The notes beneath the pieces are model-generated. The model had not been told where the DNA came from and did not search any database. It saw only the letters and a program-made list of their open reading frames with translations. A stretch of 64,000 bases of DNA from Acephala macrosclerotiorum (taxonomy: Eukaryota; Ascomycota; Leotiomycetes; Helotiales; Mollisiaceae): contig MU119229.1 in NCBI GenBank assembly GCA_014904845.1, forward strand, positions 186,001 through 250,000, given 5' to 3'. Shown here piece by piece: positions 1 through 10,827 of this stretch (the stretch's first letter is position 1; every line of letters begins with the position of its first letter). A program made the position numbers and the translations under genes.

Positions 1-325
1 TATCAGTCTACCCCTTCATAGGCGCTTAAGTACTTAAGTGCTCTGCGCGTCTTCGTTTCTTGTAGCTTCTAGCTTTCCATAAGTGTAAGCAAAGACAGAC
101 TCTAGTAAGTATCATGGTTCATCTTCGAGTGCAAGTACTGTAAGTTGAAGACTTGCCGTCCTTGCACCAACAAAGTCCACATCACCAGTCTTGCTTGCGC
201 CATCCAATCCTAAGCGTTCATTCAAGCATGACGCCCCGAGAAGATTTATTGATCTTTTGCTAATAAGCGCAGACTTCTTCAACCTTTACCTAAACCTCAA
301 CCAAGACCCTTTCCATCTCTTCACA

Positions 326-1306
326 ATGATGTTCTTCCCAGAATTCCCGGTCCGTGCTGTGGCTTACCAACAAGCCAAGATCTATATCTACGAGAACCCC
401 GAGGCTTTCAGACAGGTCCACGACCATAATACCCCTGAAGGAAGAGACGAGTATGCGGCCGAGGTTGCGCGATGCAAGGCGCGCTTCCCTGACGGATTTC
501 CAGGCTCAACTCCTGGGCTTGGGAAAGACTACTTCGTCACTCAGTTGTTTCTCCATGTCAATGGTCGAGGCGTCGACGATCCAACAGTCGAAGGTGTTAT
601 TGGTCTAAAAGAATATCTTGAAGAGGTCATTGGCGAGCGGATCGTGTATGCGCCCGCTAGTGCTGTGATCAATGCCAACTTGGCTATGATGAAGTCTCCT
701 GAGGCTGAGGAGGAGGAGGAGGAGGAACGGGAGCATGAGTATGCCCATGAGAAAAATACAACCGAACTTGGGGATAACGGAGACAAGAGTGTGTTCGGAG
801 AAGGGAATAGTGGAACTGGCTACATGTTTGACGCGGAGGATGAGGAACAGACTTGGTCTGGGAACGAGGGAAACGCCGCAGACGACGACGAATACAACCC
901 TTTCGGAAAGTCGAAAACCCCTCGCGCCGCCAAAGCATCCTCCAGCGCTAGATCAAACGCGAACAGTACCCCTCGGACAGGTCGCGGAAGCGCCCAAATC
1001 GGAGTCCAGCTAGGTTTAATCAACCCAGCGAGCCAGTCCAGCTCCCAGGCTGCCCCGCACCATACACAGACACTCCAACCTTACATGGTCCAAGAAGCCG
1101 GCCTGGTCGATTTGTGCTATTTTCCAAGATGCAATCGGTGTTCTGACCAGCGACGAGGATTTCATTGCGATAGGAAGTTCCCTTGCAGCAAATGTGCCAA
1201 GAATGGAAAAGATTGCGTTCGGGAACCTTTAAGCAAGAGGACGGCTAGCGGGTATTATGGGAATCGGACGGGTATCATGATCGATCCCAGTACCTACTTT
1301 CCTTGA
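326..1306 (+). CDS. Protein with C-terminal Zn2Cys6-like cysteine cluster
   Basis: Intronless reading frame of 326 residues from the ATG at 326, which has A at -3. The open frame extends upstream only through non-ATG codons. The N-terminal third looks globular (ends near EYLEEVIGERIVYAP). The middle is acidic and low-complexity, with a run of glutamates near residue 132 followed by a Ser/Ala/Thr-rich linker. Near the C-terminus the cysteines are spaced C-x2-C-x8-C-x5-C-x2-C-x6-C (CNRC ... CSKC ... C), close to a fungal Zn(II)2Cys6 binuclear cluster but with a longer first loop. In classic regulators this finger is N-terminal; here it ends about 25 residues before the stop and no fungal transcription-factor middle-homology region follows. 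A DNA-binding or zinc-structural role is inferred. I do not recognise the N-terminal domain. Confidence 0.7.
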   Translation: MMFFPEFPVRAVAYQQAKIYIYENPEAFRQVHDHNTPEGRDEYAAEVARCKARFPDGFPGSTPGLGKDYFVTQLFLHVNGRGVDDPTVEGVIGLKEYLEEVIGERIVYAPASAVINANLAMMKSPEAEEEEEEEREHEYAHEKNTTELGDNGDKSVFGEGNSGTGYMFDAEDEEQTWSGNEGNAADDDEYNPFGKSKTPRAAKASSSARSNANSTPRTGRGSAQIGVQLGLINPASQSSSQAAPHHTQTLQPYMVQEAGLVDLCYFPRCNRCSDQRRGFHCDRKFPCSKCAKNGKDCVREPLSKRTASGYYGNRTGIMIDPSTYFP

Positions 1307-1882
1307 AACGGGTTCACTCGTCACGTGTTGGCTATCTCTTGGATGTCCTCTGCCATTTCGTGCACACTTGTACATAGCACCAACCTCGCAGTCGACGACG
1401 GCTCCTTCGTCCTATCATCACACACCACATATCGCTTTTGGAATTCCGAACAAACTTCCATTCAGAACGTCTCGTATATGGAGCTGCTGGCCGCCCAGGG
1501 TCTGATATCATCAGCACCTTTGTTTGAGTATGAACTCCACATCTCGGTCGCTTGGAGATTTTGGAAAGGAATAAGCAGCAAATCTTGGAAGGAATGGAAG
1601 AAAAATTGTGGAGAATTTTGGGGCTTTGACTGGAGGGGGAGTGGAGTGGAAATTCTGGTGCTGGAGTTGAGGAAGAGTCGAAGGAGGCACTTGTCATTTT
1701 TGGTGGGTGTGAGGGCTGTGAATCTCGAAAGGTCGCCATAGATTCCCAGACTTTTCAGCCAAGACTTCATTGGACTCTAGCTCTTACGCAGCCGCAAAAC
1801 TTTGGACTGACCAAGTTTAACTTCCCCGTGCTTCAATTACTCCCACATCCCAAATCACATCATCTCCTCACCCCTCCCAAAA
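1307..1882. other. Intergenic region between convergent genes
   Basis: No convincing coding sequence. Two overlapping open frames on opposite strands (about 1330-1740) have no recognisable composition or splice signals. A CACGTG core sits at 1323-1328. It probably holds the 3' ends of the two convergent neighbours. Confidence 0.5.
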
Positions 1883-2838
1883 TCAACTCTGAACGCAGCC
1901 CGCTTTCTCCTTCCCCGTCTTCAACAATACCCCCATCCCCTCCCTCATCTCCCTCCACTCCCTCCTCCTAACCCCCGTCGTAGGTCCCACATACACACCC
2001 CAAGGATGCTCCGTACTTAACTTCCACATATCCTCTAAACCCACTCTCCCTCCTGAATTCAGTCCGAACAGGTCGCTCCATATGAGTTGGTCTAGGATTT
2101 GGAAAGTACCTTTGTAACCCTCTGGGTATTTTCTCTTGTTCTTAGGCTGGGTTGTTGTTGAAGAAGAGGATTGTGCTGTGGAGGAATCTAGGGGAGAATA
2201 TGAGGCATCGATGGCGTGGAGGAAGGGTCGGAAATCGCCTGCTTTGGCAAGAGGAGATTCTTTATCGCTCGTGCTAGGTTCTGGTTCAAAGAGTGCGGGG
2301 AGGGGTTCGGCTGCTGTTGTTGCACTGGGGTCGAAAGACGAGAGTGAGTTGGGTGTTATTGCTAGGCAGACTGTTTTTGAAAGATTGGCTGGGAAAGATG
2401 GGAGATCTTTGATGGTTTGGAAATCTCTGGGTAGGGGTGTTAGCTCGATTTTGCTGAAAAGAAACAAAGAAAGAAAAAACAATAAAGAAGGGAAGAAAGT
2501 TCGACTTACTTCCTCGCACCATCCAGGTTACCCTCGGCAATCATCTCTTCCCTCCCGTCAATCCAATGCAACCTCGCCTTTCTTCTAACCTTAGACCCAT
2601 CCAAAACGCCCTCCCAACCACTATTAATCCCATCCTCGATCCCCTTCACCAACCCCTGCCACTGCTCCTCACTCTGCCCATACACCAACCTATAAACCAC
2701 GAATCCAAACTGCTCCACCTTATCATCCATCTGTGCTTTCACCCACCCCTCCGTCTGCCTCGGATTCGGGTTGTTAATCTCATAACTCAAACTCTTATGA
2801 CAAAATTCCCTATCGATCAACAAACTCGGTGCCTCCAC
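1883..2838 (-). CDS. Uncharacterised fungal protein, 3' portion, two exons
   Basis: Two exons read well: 2838-2510 and 2453-1883, joined across a 56-nt intron (GTAAGT donor, long pyrimidine tract, TTCAG acceptor) with phase kept. The product contains a segment with FGFVVYRLVYGQSEEQW and a later WIDGREE motif, a serine-rich linker, and a conserved-looking C-terminal block with HPWGVYVGPTTGVRRREW. This pattern resembles widespread fungal proteins of unknown function, from memory only. The frame opens just after a TTGTAG acceptor at about 2840, so an upstream exon is expected. The exon block immediately upstream ends in a phase I could not join to this acceptor with a GT donor. It is either a separate gene whose first exon I cannot place, or part of the next locus with an error or mutation at the join. 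Confidence 0.55.
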
Positions 2839-2839
2839 T

Positions 2840-4811
2840 ACAAGAAATTAGCACGCGGTTTCAAAGGATGCTGAGGAGTCGAGGAGCCGAGCTCTTTGAA
2901 AGCTCTCTTGAGGATTCCCAAGACATGTTTTAGGAGCTCGACTCCCCACGAAACGGTAGACTCAGGGTGGGATTTATACATACTAAAATCCGGCGTCGGC
3001 ATAACCCTGTGACGTTCTCTCTTCCTATCTTCCATCACTTGAGCCAAAACACCTCTGATCATTCCCTCCATCTCGGCAAAAATCCCCGCATAAGCAGCAT
3101 TTAGCTGCGCTTTCGGAGCTTCGGTATTCGCTAGTCTAGGATCAATTCTTCGGTCTGCGGTGATGAATCCTTCCGTTCGTTGACGGACATAAATATCAGC
3201 GTCTAGGTAGATGTCTTGGATTTTGTTGAGGACGAGCATGGCGTAGTGATCGATGCGGATGGTACCGTGGGTTTCGGAGATTTGGCGGCCAGAGCCCATA
3301 ACGGCGACGAAGCGGTCTTTCCAGACTTTTTGGAGGGTTTTGAGATGCGTGTAGAGCCAGGAGCGGGATTGGATTTGCATGTGTGAGAAGTGGCATCTGA
3401 AATGGCAGTCAGCTCTTAACCTATCCAGACAAGATCGGTAATGGGGGCTCACTTGATGTATTCGTGCCAGAGCTGAGTGAAGTTGTACGCGATTGGCTCT
3501 CCACGTGATGAAGCGAGAGCAGCGATGGCGTCTTGGAACACGTCGATTTCAGCCCATAGCTTGTTGTGGATGTATCTGATATCTCCCTGAATCTTGGGAG
3601 TACACAGATGTTTCCATACATCAACGACTTGTTCGATAAATGCAAGTGCTTCTTCAATGTTTTTCTCCTCGTCGAGACCTTTCGAATTCCATTGAGCTTC
3701 ACTCATCGGTGCCATCCCGAACCAAATCTGTAATGTCAGCATTTGTCTCAAACTCACGATGCACGGAACCTTACCTTTGTTCTCATAACTTTGAAACTCC
3801 TTTCTAGCATCGCAGGTGGCGTCTGAGAGAATGCGTCCTCAAAGATGTTGTCCAACCCACTCATGATATGCATCATTCTGATCAACGGTGGTGGGCTGAC
3901 CGCCGTCTGAGCCCCAAACGGCCCAGCTGGTCCCGGTAACTTTGAAAATGGTTCAGGAGCCCAGTCTTTATACGGCTCGGCCAACCACTTCATTCCTTCA
4001 GCCGGGAAGAGAGGAAGTGATGTTTTCTCGCCACCGGGCATGATACCTGAGATCGCGGCTTGGATGAAATGATTCATGGTCGGAATCTCGAACGACGAGC
4101 CAGCAGCTGCATTTTCATTAACATAAATCAAGAGAGATTCAATCACGTGGAGTACTTGCGAACTTTCTCCTCTGCATCCTGTGGTCCAGCACCTCGGAGC
4201 GTGGGACCGACATTCTGGTTTCGATTTCGCCACTCTGCCATCGCGCCGATCAAAAAAAAGACTGAGAAGAGACCGATAAAAACAATGAATGTCCAATATA
4301 AAACTGTCCACAGCAGCATGCTTTTGCGGAGTGATCTGGAGTCGAGGATTTGAGGTTGAAATAAGATGAAAACCGTGCATGGATAGTGGAGGTTTGACGT
4401 GCCAAGGCCCAGCCTTTTTGGGAAAAGGGGGGGAGATATTTATAGATCTGCACTAGCGAAACTACTCGGCTTGCTACTTCAGGGCCTCAAAGAAATCGAA
4501 ATCGAAGGCAAATTGATAGAAAGACAGGTGACCGATACGGGCATTGGATGAGACTTACGAATGTGGAAGTCTCGATGGTCAATTGGATTGATGGGTCGTT
4601 GTTGCCTTCGTGATGAGACAACACGAGATTGCTCGGATGCGAGCATGAGGCGCGGAACGCGTGAGAGCGACGTGAAGTCATGTTTTCGTGCTCTGCTGCC
4701 TGATGTTGCCTTGATGTGAGAATAAAGGCCCGAGGGCTGTCTTGAGTTGAGAAAAGTTCGAGATGGACGAAAGTAACCGCTGGTCGACGTGCGAGCTGTT
4801 GAAAGTCGCAT
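2840..4811 (-). CDS. Uncharacterised multi-exon protein, possible mitochondrial leader and membrane segment
   Basis: The proposed start is the ATG at 4811. Exon 1 (4811-4559) is rich in Arg/Ser and nearly devoid of acid residues at its start (MRLSTARTSTSGYFRPSR), like a mitochondrial presequence. A GTAAGT donor leads over a 255-nt intron to an acceptor at 4304, in phase, giving one hydrophobic segment (LLYWTFIVFIGLFSVFFLIG) and then a charged stretch. Later blocks are clear: about 4106-3775, 3727-3455 (47-nt intron, GTAAGG/TACAG) and about 3401-2884 (GTGAGC/TTCAG), all in phase with each other. The join near 4110-4160 does not keep phase with any canonical donor I found, so the model is incomplete or the gene is damaged. 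I recognise no domain. Mitochondrial inner-membrane location is inference from the leader plus a single membrane span. Confidence 0.45.
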
Positions 4812-5779
4812 GGCAGCGTGTCGCCTAGTGGTGGTGGTGGTGCGAAGATGTGGAAAGCCGGTCCCTTGTTTTCTCGAGGATTGTCGAAGAACCCGATCCA
4901 AGACGTAGAAGAAGAGGTCAAGATCAATTGTACTGTTTTATGTTTTGATTGAAGTGGATCTTGATCCTCGGCGATTGGGCTTCGCCACGCGCTTGAAGAT
5001 TAGCATCTGCTTTGGCCCATTCTCAAAATTGAAGGGGAAAAAACGAAACGCGTTCTAGTATGCTCAGGAGTTCTTGAGAGTATCTACATGCTTTGATTAT
5101 CGCGATTTATTGATGCATCCAATGCAGAAACGGTGTGCTTGTGTCACAGATCCGGTTCTCAGACTAGCCTGTGCACGTGATGCGGCCGCTAGCTTGGGGT
5201 AGTTGTTTTATATTTGAGGGCTCTCTCTCATCCACTCTCTTTCTCCTCATCTTGTATTCTAAGGACTATATGGTAGATTGAATGGAAGTGCTTGATTCAT
5301 AGCTAGCCTGTCATAGCTTGAATGATGGTATGTCACGTGACTGCTACGTTTTCGCCACATCACCCCCTCGTTGTTGAAGCATGCCGGCCTCAAATTGATT
5401 GCTAAATTGTTCTTCCTGGCATTATGACTTTAGCTTGGGGAACTTCATCAGAATCAGAGCGGCGGGACGGGGCGGGGTGGTGAAACCAAGATAGGTGGGG
5501 TGGTGGTTGGGGTGGAGGAAAGAATTAAGGGGCTGGTCGCTAGCGAGCTTTTGCTGGCGACGCGTTCGACCAAACGACCAACTCCACTACTGCAAAGCTA
5601 GCGCACACATCCCCACCACCCAGCCACGACTATTGTGACAACTTACTTATTCTAAGTATGAACACTCACGATTCTTCTCATCCTTCTATTGCTGTCACCT
5701 CTGTCAATTGCGGTCTCGCATCCCAGTCATTGTTCACTCGTTAAGGTTACGCTAGAGATAGAAAGGTTTACAGCCTCCA
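4812..5779. promoter_or_regulatory. Divergent intergenic region with GTCACGTGAC palindrome
   Basis: About 970 bp separate the two divergently transcribed neighbours. It contains a perfect 10-bp palindrome GTCACGTGAC at 5332-5341, a CBF1/bHLH-type E-box, and another CACGTG near 5175. No coding sequence is evident. A G-rich patch lies around 5460-5515. Binding of a bHLH factor is inference. Confidence 0.4.
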
Positions 5780-7015
5780 ATGCCTCGATATCCCAACAAT
5801 ATGCATTCTACCCCCAACGAACCATCGCCCCGGGGACCTGATGATCGAAAGCGAGCGAGCGCCCAATATTATGATACCGACTTGTATAGCCCAGTCAGTT
5901 ATACTGAGGCTCAGCGCTCGCCCACCAGGAGCGCTGGTGCGGCAGTGGAAGCCCCTCTCTCTCAGCCAAGACAAAATCAGGTGAGCCCTCAATCCAAATG
6001 CTGACGCAGCCTTCTGACTCTATAATAGCAACCCATGGCGCCAGGAGAGCAGGGCAGACCGCCAGTCACAAGCAACGGCCCTGTCGGTCGAGGGGCTGCG
6101 AATAGCATGCCACGTGCACAACCTCCATCCTACCCAGGTCCTTCTTCCGAGGAATTCTCAAACAACAGGACGAAAGCAACCGTGCAACGCCAGCAGCAGG
6201 GACGTCGTGGTTACAGACGAATGGATTCATCTGGCGAGGAAGTCGATCAAGTTGCTGCACCGCTACCGTCAAGTGGCAGATCTGAATCAATCTCACACTC
6301 GAATCAATCAGTCCCGGTCACCAGAACCAGGCCAAATCATTCCCCATCCAAAAACCGCCCCAAATCGCCAGAGCCTCCGTCTCCAAACAGATCGGACTCT
6401 TCTCTAAGCCCAGGAAACACCATTCCCCGCCTCAACAGCCCCAGCGTCATGACGAGCGTGCTGCAACCTCTAGATGGAAAGGTCACTGAATACAGCGCAC
6501 AGATGGACGAGGCACAGAAGCAAATAGCTCAGCTGGATTCTGAGATGGCTATTCTGCAGGAGCGACGTCGGGAAGCGCAAAATCGGTATTCGGCGGCGAA
6601 AATGAAGCACGATGATTATCGTCGCCAGTACCAGGGTGTGGAGAGAGCGCTTCGGGGAGAGCCAAATGTCTCTTCGCCGATGATTTTTGAGGAGTGAGTC
6701 TTCAGGACCCTTTTACTTCTCTTCAATTATTTGCTCTTTTCTTTGACTTGCCATGTGTTGGACATTGGAAGTATCGGCGGACTGCCTCGTTTGCGCGACC
6801 AGTAACATCCGAGATCTTATTCCTCGATCGCGAACCGTCCTTAAAAGCACTGGCTAATTTCAATTTCTAGTTCCGATGACGAGAGGCCGTCGACGCAACA
6901 CACCGCACGACCACCACAAACTCCAGGGGCGAGCTCTCGGACGGACTCTTGGAGCTCCCAACAGCCCAAGACCGGAAGTCGCTTTCGACTGAGTAAACTC
7001 TTTACTTCCGCGTGA
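5780..7015 (+). CDS. Low-complexity protein with short coiled coil
   Basis: Three exons: 5780-5980, 6029-6693 and 6871-7015. Intron 1 is 48 nt (GTGAGC...ATAATAG). Intron 2 is 177 nt (GTGAGT, branch GGCTAAT, TTTCTAG). Phases match and the frame ends at TGA 7013-7015. The product is about 336 residues. The first two thirds are disordered, rich in Pro, Ser, Arg and Gln. A coiled coil of roughly 70 residues follows the Pro/Ser-rich region, with heptad-like hydrophobics and the stretch AQLDSEMAILQERRREAQ. The tail is basic and ends in RLSKLF plus four residues, which could contact membrane or a partner. I do not recognise the family. Scaffold or cytoskeletal function would be a guess. Confidence 0.75.
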
Positions 7016-7152
7016 GAATAATGATAATGAATGTAAGTAGACGTAATGGAAAATATAATGTAATATCCGGAAATTCAAGCACCTCTGAGACTTTGAAGAC
7101 TTTCACGTGACTGGTCCCCTTTCATGGAAGCATATCGGACTCAAGTTTGTTA

Positions 7153-8958
7153 TTACATTGTCCTTCCAGGCTTTACTACCCGAGCCAGAGGGACTATGTC
7201 ACATTCCCTCACAATCTCCTCCCAGCTGCCATCTTTCCGTCTTTTCCTGCAGGTCAGTAGCACCTTCTCCGTCGGGTTGTCTGGCAACACCACTTGAACC
7301 TCATGCATCCTTCTCTCCTCCGGCACCATTGGCAATAACAGATCCCTTTCCCGAGGAACGTCACAAAGAAGGAAATCATCGTCTAGTTGAAATTGCTCAT
7401 AAAAGTCTCCCTCTTCAATCTTAATCACCTCTTTCGTAACCGATGCCCATATCGTCGCATCCCACATCCCCTCTTTATGCGGCAACGATCCCAACAGCCT
7501 AGCAGCTTGGAGTCTAACTCGATGATTCCGGCACTTGATAGCCGTGTAATACAATGGTGGTATCCAACCTCGTTCCGCGACCGCATCGGATGCATCTGCT
7601 GTTGATCCTGGAATGATGTCGTGTACCGGCGTTGACATGACAGTCTTCCGAATAGCAATCGACTGATTTACAATCGAGACAAAAGCGTGCAGTTGAGCAT
7701 CGAATACCGTCTGGGAAGTTAAAGAGAGACAAGTATTGACCATAATACTTATTAATGTGTAGGAAAGGAACAGAGCTCGGTACGAGAGTTCTTCTCGAAG
7801 TGGCATTTGGTGTCCTACACGGAATTGATACTCTTTGTATCTATTCAACCAGGATGCCAATGCGGTTTTTATGCGTGCTTGCCGGTGAAGAAATTCCGTA
7901 TCGGTGGATATACCGTCCCGAAGAGACTTCTCAGTCAAGTGAAATATTTCGCTCGATAATCGATTCAAGCACTGCCCTGCTTGAACGACAGAACCAAAAG
8001 CTGCCTCATTTGGAGACTCAGCATCGACGATCCAAGGGATGAGTTTAAGATCTCTGAATGTTGGCCCGCAAAGCATTGTCTGGACTTGCAGTCCGATGAA
8101 AGTTTCCGTGATGCAATCGTCGACAAAATTACGACAAGGTTTAAGGATAATATCCTCGCTCTTTGAAAAAGATTGTTCCTGTTCTTGAACTTCACGTAGA
8201 AGCCTCAATCCACTCCGAAGATGGGCATTCGCAGTCTTGTAATGGCCGCGGATGAATTCTGTATAGATAAATAACAAGCAAGTGACGAGCGCGACGCGAA
8301 CAGAGTCTTTGCTTTTGTTCGAGAAATGTGGTTGGAGATGCCCGATCGCAGTGCTGTATTGCTGCAGCATGAATTGCTCCAGAGGATCGGGTGCGGCGTA
8401 GTCCTTTCTTGGGTCATTGCTATCGAGGCCTTCTTTCCTGTGTGCAGAGCTCAAAGCTAGCATGGCGTGTAGTACTGCTGGTTCGGACGAACTCGCTTGG
8501 CATACCAGTGTGTGCCAGAATGGTGAGGGAATAAGACCTGGGAATTTCTTGACCGTTTGAGACATGAACCATTCGAAGCAGTATTGTTCATGTGTGCTCA
8601 TGCAGGCCACTGTGATAGAGGTCGGTACGTTATTTGGTGAGATCGAGACAGGAGTCATGACGGAGCTACTCTCTATCGAGCTGTTAATGGTAGAGCGTTG
8701 ACTGTAGCCATTGCCGCCTCCACCCCAAATGCCATACCCGTCACAGACGCGTCCGGTGGAAACGCAACGTTTGCAAGCAGGGCGGCTTTCATCGCATTTG
8801 ACTCTTCGAATCCTATGCACGTGATGAGTGGGTTTTTTGGGTGTGCGGGGGGGATTGTCTCAGGAAACTCACTTGCAAGTCTTGCACCCTGATTTCACCT
8901 TCAATCTGCCATCCCGAGACCTCTTCCGAGGTTTCTTTACTTCAATGTATTCAACCAT
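7153..8958 (-). CDS. Zn(II)2Cys6 transcription factor (Fungal_trans_2 type)
   Basis: Exon 1 (8958-8873) encodes a basic leader and the first CxxC of the finger; a 60-nt intron (GTGAGT...CATAG) follows; exon 2 (8812-7153) completes it. The join gives GCKTCKIRRVKCDE, then PACKRC and VCDGYG, a canonical C-x2-C-x6-C-x6-C-x2-C-x6-C binuclear zinc cluster at about residues 25-52. Total length is 581 residues. Downstream, segments such as EQYCFEWFMSQTV and the helix-rich block with LVTCLLFIYTEF match the middle region of PF11951-type regulators as I remember that family. Nuclear location and DNA binding follow from the family. The target genes are unknown. The nearest downstream partner is a dead SDR gene, so any original pathway link may be lost. 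Confidence 0.85.
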
Positions 8959-9440
8959 AATAGCAAAGCTGCGTGTTGAAGGGTTGTTAGATGAAGGCGT
9001 AGAGCAGTTTTATGTCTGATTCGGTTATTGGCCCGCTCGGAAAAGGCGCAGCTCGATTGGTTCGTGCAATTGGTCCAGATCTTGGGCTTGGATTGGTCGG
9101 GTCGGATTTTGCGCGCAGTGATTGGTTCGCTATCGCCCCTATTCACACCAACGAGGATTGACCACACCTCATAAACTTTCAGTGATGCAAGAATCATCCG
9201 AGAGTAAACAAAGAGAGCTTCACTCTCGGAAATATAATTTGAATCGAACTGAACTTTGTTTGAAATCCCACATGTTGGAAAGTGAAATCTTCGTACCGAT
9301 ACGTGCTAAAATTATATCCCTCTTCCTTTATCAACATACGCAAATAACGCTCCCAATGTGAAAACATACTGCTCCCTCCCTTGACACTTGAATTATTCAT
9401 TGCTCTACACCCAAGTCTTCGATAAAACAGTTTCTCAATA

Positions 9441-10123
9441 TCAAATTCCCTGTCCCTCCAACTCCTTCTCAGTCCATTCCCACAGCTTCCCTGCCAACTT
9501 CTCATCCTTCGCAAACCCACTCCCCGTCCCAGCCTTCCCAACAGGAACCCAACAGGAACATAATACTCTCCACTCACAGCTCCCTTCACAGCCGCAGCCC
9601 AAAGCTGATTCTTCGCACCTTCTTCCACATTTAGGCTCTCCAATGGCAAATACACCATCTTGATGACACGTATTGGCAACCTTGCATTGGGTGTAAACAG
9701 CTCCGTCTTAACATTTCCGGGACGAACAGAAATACGTGCCCGACGTGATTCGTGCCAAAGCGTATCTCGTAACCCTCCTTTGTCCTCATGGACTGCCCAT
9801 GATGCCTGCGTTCAGCATCGAGATGTTAAGGCGAGAAAAATATGCAAGGAACTTTCCAGTTGCGCCTTTGATAGAATCGAAGGATCCTAGATCCATTTGC
9901 AGAAACTCGACAGATACTCCCAGTGAAGCAGTTTTGATCTCAGTGAATGCAGTTTTCCCAGTCTCGGCGTTGCGAATTGCGATCCATATCTAAGCTGGGT
10001 TGTGTTTTGCGAGATCGAGTACTGATTGCCAATTCTGACGTTCCCTTCGGTGATGAGGATAGCTTTGCCTGCTGAGGATGGAATGTTCGTCCCGGGGTTG
10101 AAAGAGATGCCCTTGGCGACCAT
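9441..10123 (-). pseudogene. Broken short-chain dehydrogenase/reductase (SDR)
   Basis: The start at 10123 gives an N-terminus typical of fungal SDRs, but the cofactor loop reads ITEGNVRIG where TGxxxGxG is expected, so glycines are lost. An intron or frameshift follows, then DLGSFDSIKGA-like sequence and LNAGIMGS in another frame. Sequence then jumps from FGTNHVGH directly to VRPGNVKTEL. The catalytic Ser and YxxxK block between these is missing, an internal deletion. The C-terminal part (GAKNQLWAAAVKG, GEYYVPVG) is intact up to an exact 11-bp tandem duplication at 9538-9559 that shifts the frame. With one copy the frame continues through KLWEWTEKELEGQGI to a stop at 9443-9441. No functional enzyme can be made. 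Confidence 0.8.
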
Positions 10124-10827
10124 GATTGTGAGCCGAGTAGCAAAGGGTGGAAAGGATGAAGCTTCATGAACGAGAACGAAAATTATCTTACGCCTCTAAA
10201 CATAAAGATCATTGGTGTCGGTGCCGGACCTTGATCCAGCCGATCTGTGAAGGGTCAGCCTCCTCTTGACCAATCACAGGGTGGCCTTTCCAAGCAAGCG
10301 AATGAATTTCGTCAAGGCAGTTGGTCCAAGATTCAATCAGCCTTCAGCCCTTCACAGTAGAACGATTTCTCTTAACTTAATTGCAGTGCTCTGTCTGGAA
10401 GCGTAGCGCCGAGGTATTTTCAAAGTCCTGGCATGGAAAGGATGTATAGCACAAACGGACTATGGACCTCTATGGGGTTGTCGGAATGGGAACCATACTA
10501 GATTGACTTCTCCATTCTTCGGGGAATGATGCAAGATCTCCCGGGAGAATCATTCAAGCGTCCAAATGAAAGTTATGCTTACATTTCGCAACCGGTATCT
10601 TAGTAGTATCGGGAGCCAATCGCAACATTCATTCAGTGCCTCTTACCGAGTGAGCAGCTCAATGCAGGGATGTTCCCAAATGAGACATGCCAAATCATCC
10701 GAGCATCGCGGGCACAGTCGAGAATTGGTTGTATCTGATATAAGAAATGTTTCATGAGACGACAAGAAACCCTTGGTAGGGTTGTATTGCACAACGCCGA
10801 GCTAGTCTTATAGTTTGATAGGCATTT
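10124..10827. other. Intergenic region, no gene seen
   Basis: About 700 bp between the SDR relic and the 3' end of the seven-exon regulator. No open frame here has coding character and no repeat was noticed. It probably includes the former SDR promoter. Confidence 0.4.
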
